A stretch of DNA of 6,138 nt from an uncultured delta proteobacterium (GTDB lineage: Bacteria > Myxococcota_A > Polyangia > Polyangiales > Ga0077539): positions 1 through 6,138 of the forward strand of contig CAIOSS010001320.1 in assembly GCA_903860995.1 (NCBI GenBank), written 5' to 3'. A model generated the notes under the pieces. That model was given only the letters and a program-made list of their open reading frames with translations, was not told the DNA's origin and did no database searches. Each line of letters opens with the position of its first letter. Position 1 is the first letter of the stretch. This document shows, one piece after another, positions 1 to 6,018 of this stretch. Position numbers and translations under genes: made by a program.

Positions 1-1097
1 CGCCGCCGCCGCCGCAGGTCGCCGCCCGCCCGTCGAGGCCCCCGCCGCAGCGCCCGTCGAAGGCCCCGCCGCCGCCACAGCAGCAGCAACAGCAGCGCCC
101 GTCGAAGGCCCCGCCGCCGCAGCAGCAGGTCGTTGCGCGCCCGTCGAAGCCGCCGCCGCCGCCCGTCGAGGCGCGGCGCGTCCACCTGCCGCTGGAGAGC
201 CACGCGGCCGGGGTCGATCCGTACGGCGAGCCCGAGTTTCCCGACGACACCTCCTCCGCCCACGCGGTGCTGATGAACGTCGTGCTGGTGCGCGCCCCCG
301 ACGCCGCCCGCGCCACCCTCGCCGACGCCGGCACGCTGCTCCTGCGCAAGGGCGAGACGGTGCTCGTCGAGGCCGACCGCGGGAGCGTCCTCGCCGTCGT
401 GGCCTTCCCCTCGCGGCGGCAGCTGGTCGAGGCGCGGATGATCCCGCGGGTGCTGCGCCGCTCGGACGAGGGCGACCTCAAGGCCGAGACCCGCGCCCGA
501 CTCAAGGAGGCCGAGGCGGTGCGCGTCACGGCCGGCATCCTGCGCGCGCTCGACCTCCCCGCGAAGGTGCTGCGGGTGGAGATCTCCCGCACCGGCCAGC
601 GCGTGGTGGTGCACCTCTCCAGCGAAGACCGCATCGAGCTGCGCGAGCTCGGGCGGCAGCTCAACCAGGCCCTGCGCAGCCGGGTGGAGATCCGCCACGT
701 GGGCTCGCGCGACGCCGCCAAGGCCATCGGGGGCGTCGGGCCCTGCGGGCTCCAGCTGTGCTGCAACACCTTCCTGGCGGAGTTTGCGCCGGTGTCCATC
801 CGCCACGCCAAGGAGCAGGGCCTCGCGCTCAAGCCCGAGCGCGTGAGCGGCGTGTGCGGCCGGCTGATGTGCTGCCTCGTCTACGAAGACGCGTTCTACC
901 GCTCGCAGCGCTCGCTCTTCCCGAAGCCCGGCAAGCGGGTGCTCACCCCGAAGGGCGAAGGGCGCGTGCGCGACGTCGACGTGCTCGCCCGCACCGTGCG
1001 GGTGAGCCTCAACGAGGGCGGGGTGGAGACCTTCCCGGTGGATGCGCTATTACCAGCCGCGCCCCCGCCGGCCGGGGCACCCAACAGCGCCCCGTAG
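1..1097 (+). CDS. ricT: PSP1-domain protein, RicT/YaaT family (5' end missing)
   Basis: The reading frame (codons from position 3) is open from the left edge to the TAG at 1095-1097, so the true start lies outside the window. The conserved core begins near the GTG at 267 or ATG at 273 and runs about 275 residues, close to the length of B. subtilis RicT (YaaT). Diagnostic motifs are GPCGLQLCC (Cys codons at 744, 759, 762) and GVCGRLMCC (Cys codons at 855, 870, 873). These two three-Cys clusters are the family hallmark; in B. subtilis RicT, cysteines help hold Fe-S clusters in the RicA-RicF-RicT complex, which affects RNase Y-dependent mRNA processing. Whether those partners exist here cannot be seen. 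In-frame sequence upstream of 267 encodes a Pro/Gln/Arg-rich tail and then a more normal stretch (RRVHLPLESHAAG), so I favour a long N-terminal extension over a start at 267 or 273. Family assignment is firm; cellular role is inferred by homology. Confidence 0.9.
   Translation, partial: PPPPQVAARPSRPPPQRPSKAPPPPQQQQQQRPSKAPPPQQQVVARPSKPPPPPVEARRVHLPLESHAAGVDPYGEPEFPDDTSSAHAVLMNVVLVRAPDAARATLADAGTLLLRKGETVLVEADRGSVLAVVAFPSRRQLVEARMIPRVLRRSDEGDLKAETRARLKEAEAVRVTAGILRALDLPAKVLRVEISRTGQRVVVHLSSEDRIELRELGRQLNQALRSRVEIRHVGSRDAAKAIGGVGPCGLQLCCNTFLAEFAPVSIRHAKEQGLALKPERVSGVCGRLMCCLVYEDAFYRSQRSLFPKPGKRVLTPKGEGRVRDVDVLARTVRVSLNEGGVETFPVDALLPAAPPPAGAPNSAP
27..164 (+). repeat. Imperfect repeats encoding RPS(K/R)-Pro/Gln tail of RicT
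   Basis: Four in-frame units begin at 27, 51, 96 and 138, encoding RPSRPPPQ, RPSKAPPPP plus six Gln, RPSKAPPPQQQVVA and RPSKPPPPPVEA. Units two and three are identical over 25 nt (51-75 and 96-120). The tract is presumably disordered and basic; the same composition continues to the left edge, so more units may lie outside. It is a length-variable low-complexity tract rather than a folded domain. Confidence 0.8.
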
Positions 1098-1101
1098 CTT
1101 C
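1095..1101 (+). promoter_or_regulatory. Possible -10-like element (TAGCTTC) before metG
   Basis: The heptamer TAGCTTC overlaps the ricT stop codon, 75 nt before the metG start. The same heptamer overlaps the end of tatD at 4907-4913; I saw no further copy when reading the window. It resembles a weak -10 box (TAnnnT), but no good -35 hexamer sits at normal spacing, so promoter function is only a guess. The rest of the 1098-1176 gap holds no convincing terminator or RNA structure. Confidence 0.15.
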
Positions 1102-1176
1102 GATCCCTCCACCCACCGTCTCCCGCCGCCGCGCGTCGACCCTGCACCGCCGGTGGAGACCCCACGAAGACCGCCA

Positions 1177-3261
1177 ATGACCCAGCGCTTCTACGTCACG
1201 ACCCCGATCTATTACGTCAACGGCTCGCCGCACATCGGGCACGCGTACACCTCCGTCGTGGCCGACGCGCTCACGCGCTACCACCGGATGCGGGGCGAGC
1301 GGGCGCGCTTCCTCACGGGCACCGACGAGCACGGGCAGAAGATCGAGCGCGAGGCCGTGAAGGCGGGCGTCACCCCGCAGGCCTTCGTCGACGACGTGAG
1401 CCGGCGCTTCCGCGACCTGTGGCCGAAGCTGGGCGTGCAGCCCGACGACTTCATCCGCACCACCGAAGCCCGCCACGTCGAGGGGGTGCAGAAGTGGTGG
1501 CGCAAGGTGCGCGACGCGGGCGACCTCTACAAGGGCACCTACAAGGGCCTCTACTGCGTCGCGTGCGAGGGCTACAAGACCGAGAAGGAGCTGCTCCCCG
1601 GCGCGCTCTGCCCCATCCACGAGCGCCCGGTGGAGACCCTGGAGGAGGAGACCTGGTTCTTCCGGCTGTCGAAGTACCAGGAGCCGCTGCTCAAGCTCTA
1701 CGCCGAGCACCCGGAGTTCGTGCTCCCCGAGACGCGGCGCAACGAGATCGTCTCCTTCGTGCAGGGCGGCCTCGACGACCTCTCGGTGTCGCGCTCCAAC
1801 TTCACCTGGGGCATCCCCGTGCCCGACGACCCCGGGCACGTGATCTACGTGTGGTTCGACGCGCTCTTCAACTACCTCACGGCGGTCGATGGCACGGCGG
1901 AGGCGGAGTTCTGGCCGCCGCAGATCCAGCTGGTGGCCAAGGACATCGTGCGCTTCCACGCGGTGTACTGGCCGGCCTTCCTGATGAGCGCGGGCTTCCC
2001 CCGGGAGAAGCTCCCCACCACCGTCTGGACCCACGGGTACCTGCTCTCGGGCGGCCGCAAGACCTCCAAGACCCCGGGGCTCACCGCCGTGAAGACCCCG
2101 GGCACCACCGACCCGGTGCGCATCGCCGACGTGCTCGGCGCCGACGTGCTGCGCTTCTACCTCCTGCGCGAGGTGGGCTTCGGCCAGGACGGCGAGTTCT
2201 CCATCCCGGGCATCATCGGGCGGGCGCGCGCCGAGCTCGGCGAGACCGTCGGAAACCTACTGCACCGCGCGCTGCCCTTCGTGGGGAAGTACTTCGAGGG
2301 GAAGGTCCCCGCGGCGAGGGACGAAGACCTCACCGACGCCGAGCGCAACCTCCGCGCGCGCATCGCGGCGCTGGTCGCCGAGGTCGGCGCGGCGTGGGAC
2401 ACCCTGGCGATGCACCGCGCGCTCGAGCTCACCATCGAGGCCGCGCGCACCGCCAACCGCTACTTCGACGAGACCGCGCCGTGGAAGCTCGCGAAGTCCG
2501 AAGACCGCACCCGCCTCGGGGTGGTCATCGCCCACGTGCTGGAGATCGTGCGCGTCGTGGCCGTGATGCTCTGGCCCGTCACCCCGACGAAGAGCGACGA
2601 GCTGCGCCACCAGCTGGGCCTCGACCCCGTCGCGCCCCTCGAAGGCGCCGACCTCTGGCCCGCCGGCTGGGGCGGCCTCGCGACGCACACCGTCGTGCGC
2701 CCCGGACAGCCCGTGTTTCCCAAGTACGACCCGGCCACCGAGGCGGCGATGCTGCTCAGCCTCGATGTCCGCGACGCCGAAGCGACCCCGAAGAGCACCC
2801 CAAAGACCATGAGCACCGAAGAGAAGACCGCCGAGACAGCCGCCGCAGCCGCCGCAGCCCCCGCAGCCCCCGCAGCCCCCGCAGCCCCCGCAGCCCCCGC
2901 AGCCCCCGCGGCGGAGGAGGCCTCCGCGACCATCGCCTACGACGACTTCGCGAAGGTCGACCTGCGCGTCGGCAAGGTGCTCAGCGCCGAGCGCATCCCG
3001 CGCAAGGACAAGCTGCTCAAGCTCTCCGTCGACCTCGGCGAGGCGAGCGGGCCGCGCACCATCATCGCCGGCATCGCGCTGGCCTTTCCCGTGGTGGAGG
3101 CGCTCGTCGGCCAGCAGGTGGTGGTCGTCGCCAACCTCGCGCCGCGCGACTTCGGCAAGGGCCTCGTGTCGCACGGGATGCTGCTCGCGGCGAGTTCGCC
3201 GGAGTCCCTCTCGCTCGCCACCTTCCCCAAGGACTACGCCGCCGGAACCCGGGTGAAGTGA
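1177..3261 (+). CDS. metG: Methionyl-tRNA synthetase with C-terminal tRNA-binding domain
   Basis: This cytoplasmic enzyme charges tRNA-Met with methionine using ATP. The 694-residue product starts at the ATG at 1177, because MTQRFYVTTPIYYVNG is the canonical MetRS N-terminus; in-frame sequence upstream is Pro/Arg-rich noise. The HIGH motif is at residues 19-22. A single zinc knuckle (C127, C130, C145, H148) resembles the Thermus type. The VIYVWFDALFNYL block and AKDIVRFHAVYWP are present (family usually GKDI). The KMSKS position reads KTSKT (295-299), followed by a duplicated segment. The alpha-helical anticodon-binding domain spans about 345-520 and includes ETAPWKLAK with W436. An Ala/Pro linker (about 550-578) leads to an EMAPII/Trbp111-like domain (about 585-694: VDLRVGKVLSAERIPRKDKL, IIAGIA, SHGMLLAAS) that improves tRNA binding and often dimerises the enzyme. 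No strong ribosome binding site is seen; GAAGA at 1166-1170 is a weak candidate. The stop overlaps the next ATG by one base. Confidence 0.97.
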   Translation: MTQRFYVTTPIYYVNGSPHIGHAYTSVVADALTRYHRMRGERARFLTGTDEHGQKIEREAVKAGVTPQAFVDDVSRRFRDLWPKLGVQPDDFIRTTEARHVEGVQKWWRKVRDAGDLYKGTYKGLYCVACEGYKTEKELLPGALCPIHERPVETLEEETWFFRLSKYQEPLLKLYAEHPEFVLPETRRNEIVSFVQGGLDDLSVSRSNFTWGIPVPDDPGHVIYVWFDALFNYLTAVDGTAEAEFWPPQIQLVAKDIVRFHAVYWPAFLMSAGFPREKLPTTVWTHGYLLSGGRKTSKTPGLTAVKTPGTTDPVRIADVLGADVLRFYLLREVGFGQDGEFSIPGIIGRARAELGETVGNLLHRALPFVGKYFEGKVPAARDEDLTDAERNLRARIAALVAEVGAAWDTLAMHRALELTIEAARTANRYFDETAPWKLAKSEDRTRLGVVIAHVLEIVRVVAVMLWPVTPTKSDELRHQLGLDPVAPLEGADLWPAGWGGLATHTVVRPGQPVFPKYDPATEAAMLLSLDVRDAEATPKSTPKTMSTEEKTAETAAAAAAAPAAPAAPAAPAAPAAPAAEEASATIAYDDFAKVDLRVGKVLSAERIPRKDKLLKLSVDLGEASGPRTIIAGIALAFPVVEALVGQQVVVVANLAPRDFGKGLVSHGMLLAASSPESLSLATFPKDYAAGTRVK
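2068..2115 (+). repeat. 24-nt tandem duplication in the MetRS KMSKS loop
   Basis: Two adjacent 24-nt copies (2068-2091, 2092-2115) encode KTPGLTAV and KTPGTTDP. Their first 12 bases differ at one position and I count about 18 of 24 identical overall. The first copy begins inside the KTSKT motif, so the loop after the signature is about seven residues longer than the usual KMSKS-LGNxxDP spacing. The duplication is my reading of the sequence; it could instead be an old lineage-specific insertion with chance similarity. Confidence 0.6.
2854..2907 (+). repeat. Six perfect 9-bp repeats (GCAGCCCCC) in the metG linker
   Basis: Six exact head-to-tail copies of GCAGCCCCC encode (Ala-Ala-Pro)x6 at MetRS residues 560-577, preceded by a degenerate copy (2845-2853) and an Ala-rich run. 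The unit is a multiple of three, so copy-number change keeps frame. It forms the flexible linker between the anticodon-binding domain and the C-terminal tRNA-binding domain. Confidence 0.9.
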
Positions 3262-4115
3262 TGTTCCTGCCTTCGCCGCTGCGGCGCACCTACGCGGCTG
3301 CGTTGCGCGACCTCGGCTCCGCGAAGGCCGCCGTGCGCGCCTCCGCCGCGGCCGACCTGCTCTCCGTCGGCACCGACACCCCGCGCGCCTCCGCCGACGC
3401 CCTCGCACCGCTCCTCGACGACCGCGACGCCAGCGTGCGCACCGCCGCGCTCACCACCCTCGGGGCCCTCGACGCCCGGCACCTCCTCGACGCCATCGCC
3501 GCGCGCCTCGACGACGCCGAGAGCACCGTGCGCCAGATGGCCGCCGTCGCCCTCTCCGACCTCGGCGGCGACCGCGCCCTCGACGCCCTGCGCGGCGCCC
3601 TCCGTCACCGCCACGACGACGTGCGCTACCAGGCCCTCCTCGGCGTCGTGCGCGCCGCCCCGATGGAGGGCTTCGCCGAGGCCCTCACCGTGCTCGACGA
3701 CGCCGACCCGTGGATCGCCTCCGAGGGCGCCGAGCAGCTCGGCTACCTGCTCGACCCGCAGCGCGACCCGCCCCTCGACCTCTCCCCCGCCGAGCGCGAG
3801 CGCGCCCTCGACGCCCTGCGCCGCGCCTCCGACGACCGCGACCCGGCGCGCCTCCGGGTGGCCGTGCTCGCGGACATCGCCCGGGTGCGCGCCGGCGACG
3901 ACGGCGCCATCGCCACGGTCACCTCCTTCGCGCGGGGCACGCTCACCATCCCGGGGAAAGACTCCTCCGAGCTGCGCCTCGACGCCATCGACGCGCTGGG
4001 CTCGGTGCGCCACCACGCCGACGCCCGCGCCGCGCTCGAGCGCCTCGCCCGCAGCGTGCTGCCGACGCCCGCCCGCGCCCACGCCCGCCTCGCCCTCGGG
4101 GAGGGCGCGCCGTGA
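3261..4115 (+). CDS. HEAT-repeat (PBS-lyase-like) protein of unknown function
   Basis: The 284-residue product is built of helical pairs typical of HEAT/PBS-lyase-type repeats. Recognisable units include LLDDRDASVRTAALTTLGAL (51-70), LDDAESTVRQMAAVALSDLG (83-102), LRHRHDDVRYQALLGVV (114-130), a diverged unit near 145-163 and another near 187-209; the last helices lie around 235-265. There is no signal peptide, membrane segment or catalytic motif, so a cytoplasmic protein-interaction scaffold is the most that can be said. The ATG at 3261 overlaps the metG TGA by one base (TGATG) and the 3' end overlaps the tatD start by four (GTGA), so translation is probably coupled on both sides. Base composition and codon use match the neighbours, with no sign of recent transfer. 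Similar ORFs between metG and tatD may occur in related genomes, but I cannot confirm this here. A link to translation or nucleic-acid processing is inferred from context only. Confidence 0.88.
   Translation: MFLPSPLRRTYAAALRDLGSAKAAVRASAAADLLSVGTDTPRASADALAPLLDDRDASVRTAALTTLGALDARHLLDAIAARLDDAESTVRQMAAVALSDLGGDRALDALRGALRHRHDDVRYQALLGVVRAAPMEGFAEALTVLDDADPWIASEGAEQLGYLLDPQRDPPLDLSPAERERALDALRRASDDRDPARLRVAVLADIARVRAGDDGAIATVTSFARGTLTIPGKDSSELRLDAIDALGSVRHHADARAALERLARSVLPTPARAHARLALGEGAP
4098..4105 (+). promoter_or_regulatory. Ribosome binding site deciding the tatD GTG start
   Basis: GGGGAGGG lies inside the end of the HEAT gene, six bases before the GTG at 4112. It is the strongest Shine-Dalgarno-like sequence in the window and fixes the tatD start at GTG rather than any upstream in-frame codon. 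Confidence 0.75.
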
Positions 4116-4906
4116 GCGACATCCCCATCGTCGACTCGCACTGCCACCTCGACTACGCCGACTCGCCCGAGGCGCAGCAGGCGGTGCTCGCGCGCGGCCG
4201 GGCGGCGGGCATCGCGTGCTTCGTGACCGTGGGCGTAGGGCGCGGCACCGACGGCGCCCGGGACGCCATCGCCCTCGCCGAGAGGGAGCGTGACGTGCGC
4301 GCGACGGCGGGCGTGCACCCCCACGACGCGGCGGGTTGCACCGAGGAGATGCTCGGAGTGATGGCCCGGATGATCGCCCACGAGGGGGTGGTGGCCGTCG
4401 GCGAGGTGGGGCTCGACTACCACTACGACAGCTCGCCGCGCGAGGTGCAGCGGGAGGTGTTCCGGCGCTTCATCGCGCTGGCGAAGGCGGCGAAGAAGCC
4501 GTTGGTGATCCACACGCGCTCGGCGCCGGAGGACACGCTCGCGATCCTGCGCGAGGAGGGCGCGCGGGAGGTGGGCGGGGTGATCCATTGTTTCTCCGAG
4601 GACGAGGCCTTCGCGCGCGCCGCGATGGACCTCGACTTCGACATCAGCCTGTCGGGCATCGTGACCTTCAAGAAGGCCGAGGCGGTGCGGGCGGCGGCGA
4701 AGGTGATCCCCCTCGACCGGCTGATGATCGAGACCGATAGCCCCTACCTCGCGCCCACGCCGATGCGGGGAAAGCCCAACGAGCCCTCGTACCTCGCGCA
4801 CACGGTGCGGCAGCTGGCCGAGCTGCGGGGCGACGACGAGGACACGGTGCGGGCGCGCACGACGGAGACGGCCGCGCGGCGCTTCGGGCTGCGCGTGGGG
4901 CTGTGA
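4112..4906 (+). CDS. tatD: TatD-family metal-dependent hydrolase (nuclease)
   Basis: The 264-residue product matches the usual TatD length. It starts at GTG 4112 with a good ribosome binding site; the protein opens MSDIPIVDSHCHLD, the standard family N-terminus. All metal ligands expected of the TIM-barrel amidohydrolase fold are visible: H10 and H12 (HxH), E98 (VGEVGLDYHY), H134 (PLVIHTR), H159 (VIHCFS) and D209 (IETDSPYLAP). The RGKPNEPSYL stretch near 219-228 is a family signature. Members are cytoplasmic Mg/Mn-dependent DNases or 3'-5' exonucleases linked to DNA repair and RNA turnover; despite the name they are not part of the Tat translocon. The bare TatD/YcfH/YjjV subgroup cannot be fixed by eye, although proximity to metG fits the YcfH/YabD-type context. 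It overlaps the HEAT gene by four bases, indicating coupled expression. Confidence 0.95.
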   Translation: MSDIPIVDSHCHLDYADSPEAQQAVLARGRAAGIACFVTVGVGRGTDGARDAIALAERERDVRATAGVHPHDAAGCTEEMLGVMARMIAHEGVVAVGEVGLDYHYDSSPREVQREVFRRFIALAKAAKKPLVIHTRSAPEDTLAILREEGAREVGGVIHCFSEDEAFARAAMDLDFDISLSGIVTFKKAEAVRAAAKVIPLDRLMIETDSPYLAPTPMRGKPNEPSYLAHTVRQLAELRGDDEDTVRARTTETAARRFGLRVGL

Positions 4907-4913
4907 TAGCTTC
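4907..4913 (+). promoter_or_regulatory. Possible extended -10-like element before the SDR gene
   Basis: TAGCTTC directly follows the tatD stop, preceded by TGA so that TG-A-TAGCTT resembles an extended -10. It is the second copy of the heptamer at 1095-1101, also in an intergenic leader. No clear -35 is present. It could give the SDR gene its own promoter inside the 44-nt gap, but the leader would be short and the evidence is weak. Confidence 0.2.
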
Positions 4914-4937
4914 CGCGCCCAGCGCAGGAAACGCACT

Positions 4938-4944
4938 GGAAGGG
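4938..4944 (+). promoter_or_regulatory. Ribosome binding site deciding the SDR start
   Basis: GGAAGGG lies six bases before the ATG at 4951. This selects ATG 4951 over the in-frame GTG at 4903, which overlaps the tatD stop and has no comparable upstream site; the 16 extra residues it would add look like non-coding leader. Confidence 0.75.
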
Positions 4945-4950
4945 CCGACG

Positions 4951-5985
4951 ATGACGGACGCAAAGGACCACGACCCGCACGCTGTCACCCGGGTGACCCC
5001 GCCGGGGCGCGTGGTGGCGCTCACCGGGGCGGACGGCTTCCTCGGGCGCAACCTCATCGGGTTGCTCGAAGACGACGACCGGGTGTCGCGCATCGTGGCG
5101 CTCGACGTCGAGCGGCCGGCGACGGCGGGGCGCAAGACCCGGTTCTACAAGGTCGACCTGACGCAGCCGCGGGTCGACGCGCGCCTCGCGGAGATCTTCG
5201 CGAGCGAGCAGGTCGACACCCTGCTGCACATGGCCTTCCTGTCGTCGCCGACGCACGCCAGCGCCTGGGCCCACGAGCTGGAGAGCGTGGGCACGCTGCA
5301 CGTGCTCAACGCCTGCCGCGAGCGCCCGGTGCGCAAGTTCGTGCTCTGGTCGCACACGATTTTGTACGGGGCCTCGCCGCGGAATCCCAACTTCCTCCCG
5401 GAGACGCACCCGCTGCGGGGGCACTCGGAGAGCCGCTTCCTGCGCGACAAGATCGAGGCCGAGCAGGTGGTCGCGAGCTTCGCGCGCACCTCGCCGGGCA
5501 CGCTGGTGACGGTGCTGCGCCTCGCCCCCATCCTCGGCCCCACGGTGAAGAACTACCTCACCCGCTACCTCGGTCGCACGATGGTGCCGACGGTGATGGG
5601 CTTCGACCCGTTGATGCAATTCCTCCACGAGGTCGACGCGCTCGCGGCCTTCAAGCTCGCGGTGATGCGCGACGTGCCGGGGGTGTTCAACATCGTCGGC
5701 GACGGGGTGCTCCCGCTCTCCACGGTCATCCAGCTCACCGGGCGCATCGGCCTGCCCATCCCCCACCCGGTGATGTACCCCATCGCCCGCGCGCTCTGGA
5801 CGGCGCAGCTCAGCGAGGCGCCGCCGACCTTCGTCGACTACGCCCGCTGGCTCTGCGTCGCCGACGGCGACAAGGCCCTCAACGAGCTGAAGTTCCACCC
5901 GGCGTTCACGACGCGCGAGGCGGTGCTCGACTACACCCACTCCCAGCGGATGCGCGACGCGCGCCTGCTGCGCACGACTCCTTAA
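4951..5985 (+). CDS. Extended-SDR (NAD-dependent epimerase/dehydratase-like) protein, atypical active site
   Basis: The 344-residue product has an N-terminal Rossmann fold: VVALTGADGFLGRNL holds the TGxxGxxG dinucleotide-binding motif (25-32), followed by an acidic residue at the end of beta-2 (LDVE, 51-54), favouring NAD(H). LHMAFLSSP and RLAPILGP fit the extended-SDR (epimerase) pattern. The catalytic residues are unusual. Aligning on the family S-x-x-V-Y-G motif, the sequence reads HTILYG, putting His135 where the catalytic Ser/Thr is expected. The YxxxK motif reads FLRDK, with Phe163 replacing Tyr; Lys167 is retained. The protein may bind NAD without classical redox/epimerase chemistry, or use other residues. 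From memory it resembles the mycobacterial GalE2 (Rv0501) type, sharing blocks such as RYL-x4-VPT, LHE-x-DAL and FNI-x-x-DG. It lies 44 nt after tatD and 33 nt before the next gene, so it may be co-transcribed. Substrate is unknown. Confidence 0.88.
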   Translation: MTDAKDHDPHAVTRVTPPGRVVALTGADGFLGRNLIGLLEDDDRVSRIVALDVERPATAGRKTRFYKVDLTQPRVDARLAEIFASEQVDTLLHMAFLSSPTHASAWAHELESVGTLHVLNACRERPVRKFVLWSHTILYGASPRNPNFLPETHPLRGHSESRFLRDKIEAEQVVASFARTSPGTLVTVLRLAPILGPTVKNYLTRYLGRTMVPTVMGFDPLMQFLHEVDALAAFKLAVMRDVPGVFNIVGDGVLPLSTVIQLTGRIGLPIPHPVMYPIARALWTAQLSEAPPTFVDYARWLCVADGDKALNELKFHPAFTTREAVLDYTHSQRMRDARLLRTTP

Positions 5986-6018
5986 GACACACACCCCCCC
6001 GAACGAGCGGTTCAACCC

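Noticed and set aside
1..160. CRISPR array or mobile-element terminal repeat at the left edge
   Set aside because: Repeat spacing is irregular (24, 45 and 42 nt), there are no unique spacers, and the units are in-frame low-complexity codons.
1061..1078. Imperfect GC palindrome near the ricT 3' end as a terminator
   Set aside because: The stem is only five pairs plus a mismatch, it lies inside coding sequence, and no T-tract follows; such palindromes arise by chance at this GC content.
1009..2034. Long minus-strand open frame opposite ricT/metG (341 codons)
   Set aside because: Composition reflects the complement of metG codons, and it crosses a gene boundary with no motif or ribosome binding site of its own.
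1419..3260. Plus-strand frame running through metG ahead of the HEAT gene
   Set aside because: The part before 3261 is Arg/Pro/Ala-rich out-of-frame metG sequence; HEAT-like sequence begins only at the ATG overlapping the metG stop.
4903..4950. GTG 4903 as the SDR start, overlapping the tatD stop
   Set aside because: The ATG at 4951 has a GGAAGGG site six bases upstream and the added residues resemble no family sequence.
3743..4963. Minus-strand open frame across the HEAT and tatD genes (406 codons)
   Set aside because: Low-complexity Arg/His/Ala sequence and complement of two well-supported genes.
4744..6015. Long minus-strand open frame opposite the SDR gene (423 codons)
   Set aside because: It is His/Arg/Glu-rich without recognisable motifs and lies exactly antisense to a gene with clear homology; long antisense frames are common at this GC content.
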